Shown: positions 48,977 to 57,454 of the stretch, in pieces | Position numbering within the stretch: the stretch's first letter is position 1 | How the letters are laid out: every line of letters begins with the position of its first letter | Source: Sporosarcina sp. BI001-red | Lineage (GTDB): Bacteria > Bacillota > Bacilli > Bacillales_A > Planococcaceae | Assembly: GCF_003384035.1 (NCBI RefSeq) | Contig: NZ_QQAK01000012.1 | Coordinates: forward strand, 124,001 to 188,000 | Length of the DNA stretch: 64,000 nucleotides | Direction: 5' to 3' | Translations under genes and position numbers: made by a program | Notes under the pieces: model-generated | Told to the model about the DNA's origin: nothing | Databases searched by the model: none | Seen by the model: only the letters and a program-made list of their open reading frames with translations

Positions 48977-49277
48977 GATAAATCCTCCTTTTATCTATGA
49001 AGAACATAGTACCACTTTTAGTGGTAGTCTGAAAATAATATATTCGAAAATTAAATAAGTCTTATAATGCTGATTTCATTGACTTGTATGTTTATTTGAA
49101 TAGAACGAATTAGTTTTCGTTGTTATTCTTGGATAATAACAACTGTCAATTTCTCTCTTTCGATTAATCTACCCCGAAAGAATCCTTTATAACACTTTAA
49201 CAATAAGGCTTTTCCTACAAAAGAGGACGAAGATAAGGTATTATGAAGACAGCAGGTTATAGAATGGAAGTGTTGTC
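48977..49277. other. Divergent intergenic region between the POT transporter and ABC-F genes
   Basis: About 300 bp without a gene. It holds the palindrome at 49010-49026, an AT-rich block (49030-49060) likely to carry the transporter promoter, and GGTATTATG near 49237 as a possible -10 for the ABC-F gene. No small ORF with a ribosome-binding site was found. Confidence 0.5.
49010..49026. promoter_or_regulatory. Palindromic candidate operator upstream of the POT transporter
   Basis: TACCACT-TTT-AGTGGTA is a perfect 7-bp inverted repeat with a 3-nt centre, 34 bp before the transporter start and just downstream of AT-rich -10-like sequence. It could be a repressor site or an RNA hairpin. There is no T run, so a terminator is unlikely. 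Confidence 0.5.
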
Positions 49278-51176
49278 ATGAGTCAAATGATTATTGAAAA
49301 TCTAACAAAAACGGTTGGCGAGAAAACTTTATTTCGAGCAATCGAATTCACCATTACGTCAGGAGAAAAAACTGGCCTACTTGGCATAAATGGAACGGGA
49401 AAGTCTACGCTGCTCTCGATTATCGCCGGCACAGAGGATGCAGATACAATATCAATAGACCACCCAAATACGTACCGCATCGCTTATCTGCCACAAGATC
49501 CCATAGTCGATCCGTCTTTAACTGTACTAGAAGCCGTATTCCAAAGTGATGCTTCGGTCATCAGGTTGAACTTGAATTATGAGCATGCCTTACAAGCTCT
49601 CACTGAAAACCCTGACTCAGAAGAAAACCAGGAGAATTTTAGTAAGTATCAAATGCAGATGGACGAGCAAAATGCATGGGATATTAATACCCAAGCAAGA
49701 ATGATTCTATCTAAGCTTGGAATTGAAACGTACGACAAAAATATGGAAGAACTTTCTGGTGGTCAACGAAAGCGTGTGATGCTTGCAAAAACTCTCATAG
49801 AACCAGCAGACCTCCTGCTCCTTGATGAGCCAACCAACCATTTAGATGTTGCGTCCATCACCTGGTTGCAGGACTACATTAAGAATTTGTCGGGTGCAGT
49901 ATTATTCGTTACACACGATCGGTATTTCTTGGATGCAATTTCAACATCAATTTTCGAACTTGCAGATAAGACGTTATATGCCCATAAAGGCAACTATGGA
50001 GATTATATCGAGGCGAAAGCACTTCGTGAAGAAATGAACGCTGCAACAGAAGATAAGCTTAAAAATCGTTATCGGTCCGAGCTGAAATGGATTCGACGCG
50101 GTGCAAAGGCACGCTCTACAAAACAAAAAGCACGCATCGGGAGATTTGAAGAACTTGAACAACAGGTGAAGGGTGGATCCGCAAAAGAAGAGATGGATGC
50201 GGGGCTTAAAACTTCACGTTTAGGGAAGAAAGTACTTGAAGCGAAAGAGATCTCCAAATCGTTCAACGGAAACACAGTCATCCATGGATTTTCTGCGATT
50301 CTTCAATCTGGAGATCGGATCGCCATTGTCGGTCCGAATGGGGCCGGAAAAACAACATTAGTCAATATGTTTGATGGCTTGTTGGAACCAGACAAAGGAA
50401 TTATCGAACGAGGAACGACGGTGAAGATTGCGTATTTCAAACAGCATTTACCGGAAATGAAAGAAAACCAACGCATTATTGAATTTATTCGGGATACCTC
50501 CAATGATATCGAGGATGGAGAAGGGAATCGAATCTCTGCTTCACAAATGCTGGAACGTTTTTTATTCCCTACATCTGCTCACGGGACGCCTATTGGAAAA
50601 CTTTCAGGAGGCGAGCGAAAACGCCTCTATTTATTGAAGTTGCTCATGGAACAGCCCAATGTCTTGTTGTTGGATGAACCGACGAATGACTTGGACTTGG
50701 AAACGTTATCCGTTCTTGAAACGTTCATAGATACTTTTCCCGGAGTCGTTTTGACCATTTCCCACGACAGGTTCTTCTTAGATCGAACGTCAACGAAACT
50801 TTGGGTTCTTGACGGGATGGGAAATATAGAAACTGTTTTCATGTCATATACGGATTATTTAGAGAACGCACGGTTCAAGGAAACCCCAAAAAAGGTCTCT
50901 GAGCCAGTTGTAACTGAAGAGATTCCCATTGAACCCGTAAAAGAAACAGCGGATAAGAAGAAACCAACCTATAACGAAAAACGTGAATGGGAAACCATTG
51001 AAAAAGAAATTGAAGAAACTGAGGAAGCCATCAGTACTACTGAAACAGAAATGAGTACGTGTGGTGCGGATTACGATAAGTTAAGTGATCTGACAAAAAA
51101 ACTGAACACGCTTAATGAACGATACGAATACTTAATTGAACGATGGTCGATTTTAGAAGACTTGATGAAAACTTAA
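49278..51176 (+). CDS. ABC-F family ATPase (YfmR/Uup type)
   Basis: A 632-residue soluble protein with two ABC domains (Walker A G-I-N-G-T-G-K-S-T near residue 36 and G-P-N-G-A-G-K-T-T near 354) joined by the P-site interaction linker. Signature motifs are L-S-G-G-Q-R-K-R and L-S-G-G-E-R-K-R. A C-terminal extension with coiled coil (about 545-632) is typical of Uup/YfmR. Such proteins rescue stalled ribosomes. YfmR overlaps EF-P at polyproline stalls. No transmembrane part, so not a transporter. The site GGAAGTG precedes ATG 49278. Confidence 0.9.
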   Translation: MSQMIIENLTKTVGEKTLFRAIEFTITSGEKTGLLGINGTGKSTLLSIIAGTEDADTISIDHPNTYRIAYLPQDPIVDPSLTVLEAVFQSDASVIRLNLNYEHALQALTENPDSEENQENFSKYQMQMDEQNAWDINTQARMILSKLGIETYDKNMEELSGGQRKRVMLAKTLIEPADLLLLDEPTNHLDVASITWLQDYIKNLSGAVLFVTHDRYFLDAISTSIFELADKTLYAHKGNYGDYIEAKALREEMNAATEDKLKNRYRSELKWIRRGAKARSTKQKARIGRFEELEQQVKGGSAKEEMDAGLKTSRLGKKVLEAKEISKSFNGNTVIHGFSAILQSGDRIAIVGPNGAGKTTLVNMFDGLLEPDKGIIERGTTVKIAYFKQHLPEMKENQRIIEFIRDTSNDIEDGEGNRISASQMLERFLFPTSAHGTPIGKLSGGERKRLYLLKLLMEQPNVLLLDEPTNDLDLETLSVLETFIDTFPGVVLTISHDRFFLDRTSTKLWVLDGMGNIETVFMSYTDYLENARFKETPKKVSEPVVTEEIPIEPVKETADKKKPTYNEKREWETIEKEIEETEEAISTTETEMSTCGADYDKLSDLTKKLNTLNERYEYLIERWSILEDLMKT

Positions 51177-51191
51177 AGGAGGCAGCCAATT

Positions 51192-52319
51192 ATGAATATA
51201 GTATCGATTGAACCAACTCCAAGCCCAAATTCGATGAAGATTGTGCTTGATACAGAGCTCCCAATGTTGGAAACTCACAATTATAAAAAAGAGGATGCTA
51301 CAACTGCTCCAGAACCAGTTGCTCAATTATTACAAATTGCTGGAATCAAAGGGATTTATCACGTCATGAATTTTATGGCGATTGAACGAGCTGGAAATGT
51401 CCAATGGGAAACAATTTTAGCGGAAGTTCGAAATATTTTCAGTGAAGGGACTTCTGAACAGACTGAAGCTGAGTCCGAAGCCACTGAACATTTTGGTGAA
51501 GTCTATGTGCATGTCCAAACCTATAAGGGGATCCCGCTTCAAGTCAAAGTGTTCGATAGTGAAAGCGAACAGCGGTTTGCGTTAAGCGAACGATTCGAAG
51601 TAGCTATGGAGAAAGTCCATAGCGCTGATGTCGAGAACTATATCCTTCTTCGTAAGTGGGCGGATTACGGGATCCGTTATGGTAGTAAGGAAGAAATTGG
51701 AGAAACTGTAGTGAAAGAAGTCGAAGCCGCATATCCTGATGAGCGTTTGTCTGCAGTCGTGAATAACTCACTTCAAGGAAATTCGCAAGGAAGCCATGAA
51801 CGTAAAAAGGTGTCATTAGCTGAATTTGAAACGGACGAGTGGGAAACACGATTCCGGTTACTCGACCAAATGGAAGATCCGACGATTGAAGAGTTACCAT
51901 TGCTCGATCTTGCATTAGCAGATGAAAAAATGTCAATCCGACGACTCGCGGCTGTTTACTTAGGAATGATCGAGTCGATAGAAGTTGTTCCTTATATAGA
52001 GAAAGCATTGCATGATAAAAGTTGGGCTGTACGTCGAACAGCAGGGGATTGTATGAGTGATTTGGGGTTCCCTGAATTTGAACGTGCTGCGATGGAACTG
52101 TTAAAGGACAAAAACAAACTTGTACGCTGGCGTGCAGCAATGTTCTTATATGAAACGGGAACAGAAGAATCGTTGTCCGCACTGCGAGAAGCCGCTGAAG
52201 ATCCTGAATTTGAAGTGAAATTGCAAATCAAGATGGCTATCGAGCGAATTGAAGAAGGTGAAGACGCAAAAGGCTCCATTTGGAAGCAGATGACGGAATT
52301 GAGAAGCACTCCAAAATAA
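51192..52319 (+). CDS. Conserved virulence factor C family protein (Nfu-N plus HEAT repeats, YpgR-like)
   Basis: A 375-residue protein. An N-terminal Nfu/NifU-N-like domain (about 1-90; P-T-P-S-P-N-S-M-K-I-V) is followed by a middle domain (about 100-200) and a C-terminal HEAT-repeat array (about 215-360, repeats such as A-V-R-R-T-A-G-D and V-R-W-R-A-A-M). It matches YpgR of B. subtilis and CvfC of Staphylococcus. Molecular function is unsettled. AAAGGAGGC precedes ATG 51192, 15 bp after the ABC-F gene. Confidence 0.85.
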   Translation: MNIVSIEPTPSPNSMKIVLDTELPMLETHNYKKEDATTAPEPVAQLLQIAGIKGIYHVMNFMAIERAGNVQWETILAEVRNIFSEGTSEQTEAESEATEHFGEVYVHVQTYKGIPLQVKVFDSESEQRFALSERFEVAMEKVHSADVENYILLRKWADYGIRYGSKEEIGETVVKEVEAAYPDERLSAVVNNSLQGNSQGSHERKKVSLAEFETDEWETRFRLLDQMEDPTIEELPLLDLALADEKMSIRRLAAVYLGMIESIEVVPYIEKALHDKSWAVRRTAGDCMSDLGFPEFERAAMELLKDKNKLVRWRAAMFLYETGTEESLSALREAAEDPEFEVKLQIKMAIERIEEGEDAKGSIWKQMTELRSTPK

Positions 52320-52347
52320 GCCTAATCCTTTGTGAAGGTGGTCCATT

Positions 52348-52665
52348 ATGCTAACGAACGTAAAAAAGCGAGTCATTCAACATAAAATCAACAAACTATT
52401 ATCTCAGTATGGAGTAACGGTCGTACATCATACACCAGGCAGAGTCCGTATTAAAATTGCAGGCTGGCAAAAGCACGAAGATTTGTTTAATAAACTTCTA
52501 GATGAAGTGAAACATGACCCTGCAATCGAAGAGGTCCACTTCACGCCAGAAACTGGGTCAATTCTCATCTATTATGCAAAAAGTTCCCACTCCGATCAGG
52601 AAACACAAAGACGATGGCTTGAAATGGGAAACAAATATTTTGCAGAGCAGGTGGGTAGCCTATGA
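52348..52665 (+). CDS. Small HMA-like domain protein (H-x-x-P-G-R-x-R type)
   Basis: A 105-residue protein whose central region (about 22-82) has the beta-alpha-beta-beta-alpha-beta pattern of heavy-metal-associated domains. The CxxC metal loop is absent, and H27-H28-T-P-G-R-V-R34 occupies the loop position. This corresponds to the HMA_2-type group often encoded next to P-type ATPases. GAAGGTGG precedes ATG 52348. It overlaps the next gene by 4 bases (ATGA). A chaperone or regulatory role for the ATPase is inferred. Confidence 0.75.
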   Translation: MLTNVKKRVIQHKINKLLSQYGVTVVHHTPGRVRIKIAGWQKHEDLFNKLLDEVKHDPAIEEVHFTPETGSILIYYAKSSHSDQETQRRWLEMGNKYFAEQVGSL

Positions 52666-53189
52666 TGAACACAATGATAGGTTTTGGCGCCACAATGATC
52701 ACTCCTTCAATTTTCAAAAGAATGACTGATCAAAAAGTAACAGTTCTTCATGCATCGCCGGGACGTCTTAGGTTACAGTGCGACAAGTGGAAGAACGTAC
52801 CAACATCTACGAATTTGCAAATGGCTTTTCGGAAAGTAGCAATCGTGCAACGGTCCTCAGCCTCTCCAATCACAGGAAGCCTGTTGCTGGAATTTACAAC
52901 CCCAACATTGACTCAGGAGCAATTTGACACGATTGTTCAATATGCTGTAGAAGTGTCTGCAGCTACCTATCAAGAATTACCTTCATCGCTAGAAACCGTG
53001 TTAAAAAATACGGTTTCTACGGTTGACCATACACTTAAGCGTCAAAGCGCAGGAAGTTTGGACCTGGATGCCATTCTCTCCGTTGCACTTTTATTCGGTG
53101 GAATTAGCAAACTACCTGTAAACCCTGCGTTTGGTGCAAGTATGCTCTATTGGGCATACTCCCTTATAACGAACAAATCAACAAAATGA
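52662..53189 (+). CDS. HMA-like domain protein with C-terminal hydrophobic segment
   Basis: A 175-residue protein with the signature H30-A-S-P-G-R-L-R37 at the start of an HMA-like domain (about 24-95) and no CxxC. A linker follows, then a C-terminal hydrophobic stretch (about 135-168) that may anchor it in the membrane. Start ATG 52662 overlaps the previous stop. It belongs to the five-gene metal-handling operon. The N-terminal residues 1-20 are also fairly hydrophobic. Confidence 0.72.
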   Translation: MMNTMIGFGATMITPSIFKRMTDQKVTVLHASPGRLRLQCDKWKNVPTSTNLQMAFRKVAIVQRSSASPITGSLLLEFTTPTLTQEQFDTIVQYAVEVSAATYQELPSSLETVLKNTVSTVDHTLKRQSAGSLDLDAILSVALLFGGISKLPVNPAFGASMLYWAYSLITNKSTK

Positions 53190-53223
53190 ATACAAATTGC
53201 TGATTTGCAGAAGGAGCGATAAG

Positions 53224-55299
53224 ATGAGCGCAATAGGAGAAATCGTGCATGCTATTCCTGGCAGAACACGAGTGAAATGCACTATTCGAATTGAAAATCC
53301 CTCCTTACTTGAAGCGATTATTAGAAATATGACTCAAGTCATTTCAGCAAATGTCAGACGGGATTCTAACTCCGTAGTAATTTATCATGAAACTGAACAA
53401 TTGCCCAAAGAAATTATTCAATTGTTCATGAATCGCGCACTAGCTGAACCGTCGCGTTTGAAACGAAGAACCACTTCGGCAATGAAGCATCCTAAGGTGA
53501 AAGAATTAGGGATCACTCTAACAGCATTAGTTGTTGAGAGAATGTTGCTTGGTCCTGCGTCTGGTGGATTACGGTCATTACTACGACCGACCTCACTATC
53601 CCTCATTTACGCAAGTAGGGACATTATTTCTAACGGATTGCGTTCAGTGTTGAAACCTAACGAAGATACACTGACAACAGCTGCGATTGGTGCATCCCTG
53701 TTGAAAGGAACTCCCTTTTCAGCGATTGTGATTTTCGGAATGTCCGCAGTCAGTGAATTGCTGAACGAGTATACAATCGGTCAGACTCGCGGGTTTATTC
53801 GCGATATGATGGAAATAGGCGAGACATTCGCTTGGAAAATCACAGATGATGGAACTGAAGTGAAAGTGCCATCTGAAACAATTGTACCAGGCGATGCAGT
53901 AATGATTTTTCAAGGGGATAAAGTTCCATTTGATGGCGAAGCGATTGCTCATGAAGCAGAGGTCGATCAATCAGCGATTACTGGTGAGTACTTGCCGGTA
54001 CATATAAAGAAAGGCTGTTTTTTGTTTGCTGGAAGTGTTGTAACTGAAGGTAAAATCGCAATACGAGTTGAACGTACTGGCGAAGATTTAACTGTCAGTC
54101 GGATGATTCGGATGATTGAAGAAGCGCAAGATAAGCAGTCAAGCGTTCAGCTGTCTTCTCAAAACTTTACTAAACAAGTTGTACCGATGTCCTTTTTACT
54201 GGCAGGTGCCATCTACTTCATCACAAGAGACTGGAATCGTGTTCTCAATATGCTTGTAATCGACTACGTTTGTGGTGTTCAGTTATCGACTGCAACTGCG
54301 ATTTCTGCGACAATCGGAAATGCAGCCCAACAAGGGATACTGATGAAGGGCGGACAGACGATTGAGAAGTTGGCGAAAGCTGATACCGTTGTTCTAGACA
54401 AAACAGGGACAATTACAGAAGGATTACCAATTGTGACTGCAATTCACACATATGAAGGATGGTCAAAAGAGGAAGTTCTAAGTTATGCAGCTTCTGTTGA
54501 AGAACATTCTACCCATCCATTAGCAAGTGCGATTCTTACAGAAGCAGCGCGGTTAAATGTAAAGTCAAAACCTCATGATGATGAAACTATGGAAAATCAT
54601 GTAGGACGCGGAGTGAGCGTCATTGTGGATGATGAACCTGTTTTTGCTGGAAGTCTGGAATTTTTAAAAGAACAAGGCATTGCTTTGGATGGAGATATTC
54701 CCCAGGGAATATATCTCGGGGTAGGAAATCGCCTGGTAGGTATTTTTGAGATTCAAGACAAAATACGCCCGGGTATGAATGATCTTTTACAAAAGATGAA
54801 AAATAATGGGATCAAAGAACGGATTATGCTAACAGGAGATAATGAAAGTGCTGCCAAACAAGTGATGGAGAATTCGTTCATCGACCACTATTCAGCAAAT
54901 CAGATGCCTGAAGATAAAGCAGAAATGATTAATCGGCTGAAACAAAATGGGAAAATTGTTATGATGATCGGTGATGGCATTAATGATGCGGCAGCTCTTG
55001 CTACAGCAGATGTAGGAATTGCGATGGGTGGCAAAAAGACAGACATAGCTATGGAAACTGCAGATGTCGTAATCCATTCAGATAATCCTATTCTTATCGA
55101 TGAAGCCGGTGAATTGTCTAGGAAAGCTATGAGAATCATTCGTCAAAATATACGGATTACGCTAGTTATCAACACGGGAGCCATTTTACTTGGCACATTC
55201 GGAATGATTCCACCAGTCGTTGGTGCAGCTGTTCATAATGCAGCAACTATCGGAGTTGTCGCAAACAGCGCAAAACTACTTCTGAAAGGAGGGTCATAA
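53224..55299 (+). CDS. Heavy-metal-type P-type ATPase with HMA_2-like N-terminus and atypical transport motif
   Basis: A 691-residue P1B-like cation pump. The N-terminal domain carries H9-A-I-P-G-R-T-R16 in place of CxxC. The actuator motif T-G-E-Y is present, the phosphorylation site is D392-K-T-G-T, the nucleotide domain has H-P-L-A, and the hinge is G-D-G-I-N-D near 583. The transport helix has D-Y-V-C-G-V (Cys350) where canonical pumps have CPC, SPC or TPC, so the usual proline is lacking. The C-terminal membrane pair reads R-I-I-R-Q-N-I and N-A-A-T-I-G-V-V-A-N-S. Substrate unknown. ATG 53224 follows AAGGAGCG. Confidence 0.88.
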   Translation: MSAIGEIVHAIPGRTRVKCTIRIENPSLLEAIIRNMTQVISANVRRDSNSVVIYHETEQLPKEIIQLFMNRALAEPSRLKRRTTSAMKHPKVKELGITLTALVVERMLLGPASGGLRSLLRPTSLSLIYASRDIISNGLRSVLKPNEDTLTTAAIGASLLKGTPFSAIVIFGMSAVSELLNEYTIGQTRGFIRDMMEIGETFAWKITDDGTEVKVPSETIVPGDAVMIFQGDKVPFDGEAIAHEAEVDQSAITGEYLPVHIKKGCFLFAGSVVTEGKIAIRVERTGEDLTVSRMIRMIEEAQDKQSSVQLSSQNFTKQVVPMSFLLAGAIYFITRDWNRVLNMLVIDYVCGVQLSTATAISATIGNAAQQGILMKGGQTIEKLAKADTVVLDKTGTITEGLPIVTAIHTYEGWSKEEVLSYAASVEEHSTHPLASAILTEAARLNVKSKPHDDETMENHVGRGVSVIVDDEPVFAGSLEFLKEQGIALDGDIPQGIYLGVGNRLVGIFEIQDKIRPGMNDLLQKMKNNGIKERIMLTGDNESAAKQVMENSFIDHYSANQMPEDKAEMINRLKQNGKIVMMIGDGINDAAALATADVGIAMGGKKTDIAMETADVVIHSDNPILIDEAGELSRKAMRIIRQNIRITLVINTGAILLGTFGMIPPVVGAAVHNAATIGVVANSAKLLLKGGS

Positions 55300-55878
55300 A
55301 TGTATTTCAGACATAAAATCATTCATCATATCCCAGGGAGAATGCGCTTGTATGTCCCAGTACTCAAATATACGGATGACCAAGAATCAATTTGTGAATT
55401 ATTTCAGTCGATTAAAGGGATTCAAAATGTTAGAATAGAACCTAAGATTGGTGCGATGATTATAGACTATGACTCTATACACATGTGCCCTGATCGATTG
55501 ATTCGTAATATTGGTCTGTTTTTTCATCAAAATGCAGACGATTTCCGTATGCTTCAAAATCAATCTGCAACTACACGAAAAGACTTACTTAAGTCAATGG
55601 TAACCGGTGTTTTGCTGTTAATTGCGTTTATACGTAAAACCAAAAACCCGATGCCAGATTTATTCGATTACTTAGTCGTCATCTCAACTTCGTTTACCGT
55701 GCTGACGCATGGAGAAAACAAAATCAGTCACCCAGATGTGCTGACGGGCATCGTGTCAATGGCATCATTAGGTTCTCGAAAGATTTTACAAGTTTCTCTT
55801 CTGACTTGGATTGTTAACTTAATCGAAGTAATGAGTGAAATTCGTAATGGTTCTGCAGATCCAAAATTCGTTTTTTAA
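55300..55878 (+). CDS. Membrane HMA-like domain protein
   Basis: A 192-residue protein with an N-terminal HMA-like domain (about 4-75) bearing H9-H-I-P-G-R-M-R16 and no CxxC. Hydrophobic segments follow (about 97-112, 120-140 and 150-180). It starts directly after the ATPase stop with AAAGGAGGG upstream. It may be a membrane partner of the pump. Function not established. Confidence 0.72.
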   Translation: MYFRHKIIHHIPGRMRLYVPVLKYTDDQESICELFQSIKGIQNVRIEPKIGAMIIDYDSIHMCPDRLIRNIGLFFHQNADDFRMLQNQSATTRKDLLKSMVTGVLLLIAFIRKTKNPMPDLFDYLVVISTSFTVLTHGENKISHPDVLTGIVSMASLGSRKILQVSLLTWIVNLIEVMSEIRNGSADPKFVF

Positions 55879-55900
55879 TTATATTAAGGAGGAAACAAAA

Positions 55901-56152
55901 ATGGCACTTAACAAAGACTTTTTAATGGGGTTCGTATCAGGAACAGTAGTAGGTGCAGTCGGTTACCGACTTTATGAGCAGAATGGAGATCAGTTGAAAT
56001 CATTGATTCAGCAGGCTCCTCAGCAAGCAGCTTCCATGGCACAAGGATTTGGTGGCTTTTCATCAATGGCACAGCCTTCTGTTGAAGATTTAATGGAACA
56101 AAAAGAGCGTCTTGAAGATTTAATTGCCGAGCAACAAGCGACAAACGCGTAA
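55901..56152 (+). CDS. YtxH-like small membrane protein
   Basis: An 83-residue protein with an N-terminal Gly-rich hydrophobic helix (F-L-M-G-F-V-S-G-T-V-V-G-A-V-G-Y, about 7-23) and a Gln/Ala/Glu-rich amphipathic tail (about 28-83). This is the layout of YtxH/gas-vesicle-like proteins. AAGGAGGAAAC precedes ATG 55901. The same frame extends to 55835 inside the previous gene, but lacks a site there. Last gene of the metal operon. Confidence 0.75.
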   Translation: MALNKDFLMGFVSGTVVGAVGYRLYEQNGDQLKSLIQQAPQQAASMAQGFGGFSSMAQPSVEDLMEQKERLEDLIAEQQATNA

Positions 56153-56156
56153 TTAT

Positions 56157-56202
56157 AAAAGCAGTGCCCACTGAAGTGAATTCGGTGGGCACTGCTTTTT
56201 TT
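56157..56202. terminator. Bidirectional terminator closing the HMA/ATPase operon
   Basis: A perfect 15-bp stem (56157-56171 with 56185-56199) with T-rich flank downstream, also at the end of the convergent minus-strand gene. Confidence 0.9.
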
Positions 56203-56854
56203 ATGAATGGGAAGGAATTTCTGGGAAGGTCACGACAAGATTGCCTTCGTTTGAAACGATTTCGGCAATCGTTGTTTCAAAAAGGTACGGACTGTCCGCG
56301 TCATCTTGCTTCTGTACGTTTTCATACTCGTTCTTAACAGCGAGTATTGGGAATGTGACGGGAACGGATCGACCGCGTACCGTCGTCTTGATAGTACCCA
56401 TCAGAAGAAGCTCTTTGTGTGAAGCGCCGAAGCACAAGTTGCCGGCTACGCGACGGTTTTTCCCACTATGAATCTGTATTCCTTGTAGAAGTGAAATGAA
56501 ACAAAGTAATAAGTCGCTAATGGATCCTGTCTCCAATTTGTCGAATCCGTTGTTCGTGAAGTAATGGTTGAGTCCATTTCGGATCTCCTTAAAGGAATAC
56601 AGAAGTTCGATTTTTTCCTTCTGTCCCCCTGAACCAAGACGACTGATGACGTTATGTGCACGACCGAAATAAGATTTGACCGAGTTTGCTTCCGTATCGC
56701 GTGTTGTTACAAGTTCCTTTAGCGCATACAACACTTCAAACTGAGGATTGGTACCAGCTACGGATAAAAAGCCTAGCACATCTTTTTCGTCAAAACTTCG
56801 TTGGTTGAAGCGTTGATAATAATAAGCAATAAGTTGTTGATGTTTGATATCCAT
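56201..56854 (-). CDS. Unrecognised protein with HEPN-like R-N-x-x-x-H motif
   Basis: A 217-residue soluble protein that I do not recognise. The first 130 residues are helical by composition and include E-I-R-N-G-L-N-H-Y-F (about 98-107). R-N-x-x-x-H matches the catalytic signature of HEPN ribonucleases. The last 80 residues look beta-rich (alternating V/T/F). ATG 56854 follows AAGGAGAAT. It is a single gene, convergent with the metal operon, and no nucleotidyltransferase partner is adjacent. The HEPN idea rests on one short motif. Confidence 0.75.
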   Translation of the reverse strand: MDIKHQQLIAYYYQRFNQRSFDEKDVLGFLSVAGTNPQFEVLYALKELVTTRDTEANSVKSYFGRAHNVISRLGSGGQKEKIELLYSFKEIRNGLNHYFTNNGFDKLETGSISDLLLCFISLLQGIQIHSGKNRRVAGNLCFGASHKELLLMGTIKTTVRGRSVPVTFPILAVKNEYENVQKQDDADSPYLFETTIAEIVSNEGNLVVTFPEIPSHS

Positions 56855-57016
56855 GATGATTCTCCTTGCATGTAAAGTCTGTATGTAGTGTATCACACCA
56901 CGAACCTATTCTGGTTTCTAATGCCGTTCGTTTTCATTCGTGCATTTTCCATGTAGAATAGGAATAAGCGGTGTATCGTATAAGACACCACACATCTTGA
57001 AGGAGGCTATTTTACT

Positions 57017-57454
57017 ATGAATGCTTATGAAGAATACATGCAAGGCATTGTTCAACCAATGCGCCAAGAGTTGGTGGCTAGTGGGTTTACAGAACTGCTA
57101 ACCGAAGACGATGTTACATCTGCAATGGAGGACCACAAAGGAACTGCGCTCGTCGTTATCAATTCAGTTTGCGGATGTGCAGCAGGTCTTGCTAGACCTG
57201 CTATACGTGAAGCTCTCAGTCTAGCGGATCATCAACCAGACCACTTGTTTACCGTATTTGCAGGACAGGAAAAAGAAGCAACTGCACACATGCGTAATTA
57301 CTTTTCTGAAGTACCGCCAAGCTCACCTTCTATTGCAATTATCAAGAATGGAGAACTTGCCTACTTCATCCCTCGGGAGCAAATCGAAGGATATGAAATG
57401 GAACAAGTAAGAGATCACCTCACGGGTGCACTGAACCAAGTTACAACGGCGTGA
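57017..57454 (+). CDS. brxA: Bacilliredoxin BrxA (YphP)
   Basis: A 145-residue thioredoxin-fold protein with the C-G-C active site in N-S-V-C-G-C-A-A-G (near residues 50-58). It removes bacillithiol from S-bacillithiolated proteins. GAAGGAGG precedes ATG 57017. The stop overlaps the GTG of the following methyltransferase gene (GTGA). Confidence 0.95.
   Translation: MNAYEEYMQGIVQPMRQELVASGFTELLTEDDVTSAMEDHKGTALVVINSVCGCAAGLARPAIREALSLADHQPDHLFTVFAGQEKEATAHMRNYFSEVPPSSPSIAIIKNGELAYFIPREQIEGYEMEQVRDHLTGALNQVTTA

Noticed and set aside
51604-52182. 192-codon open frame antisense to the CvfC-like gene
   Set aside because: The opposite strand has a clear Nfu-N/HEAT protein with operon context. The antisense frame lacks a ribosome-binding site and any recognisable motif.
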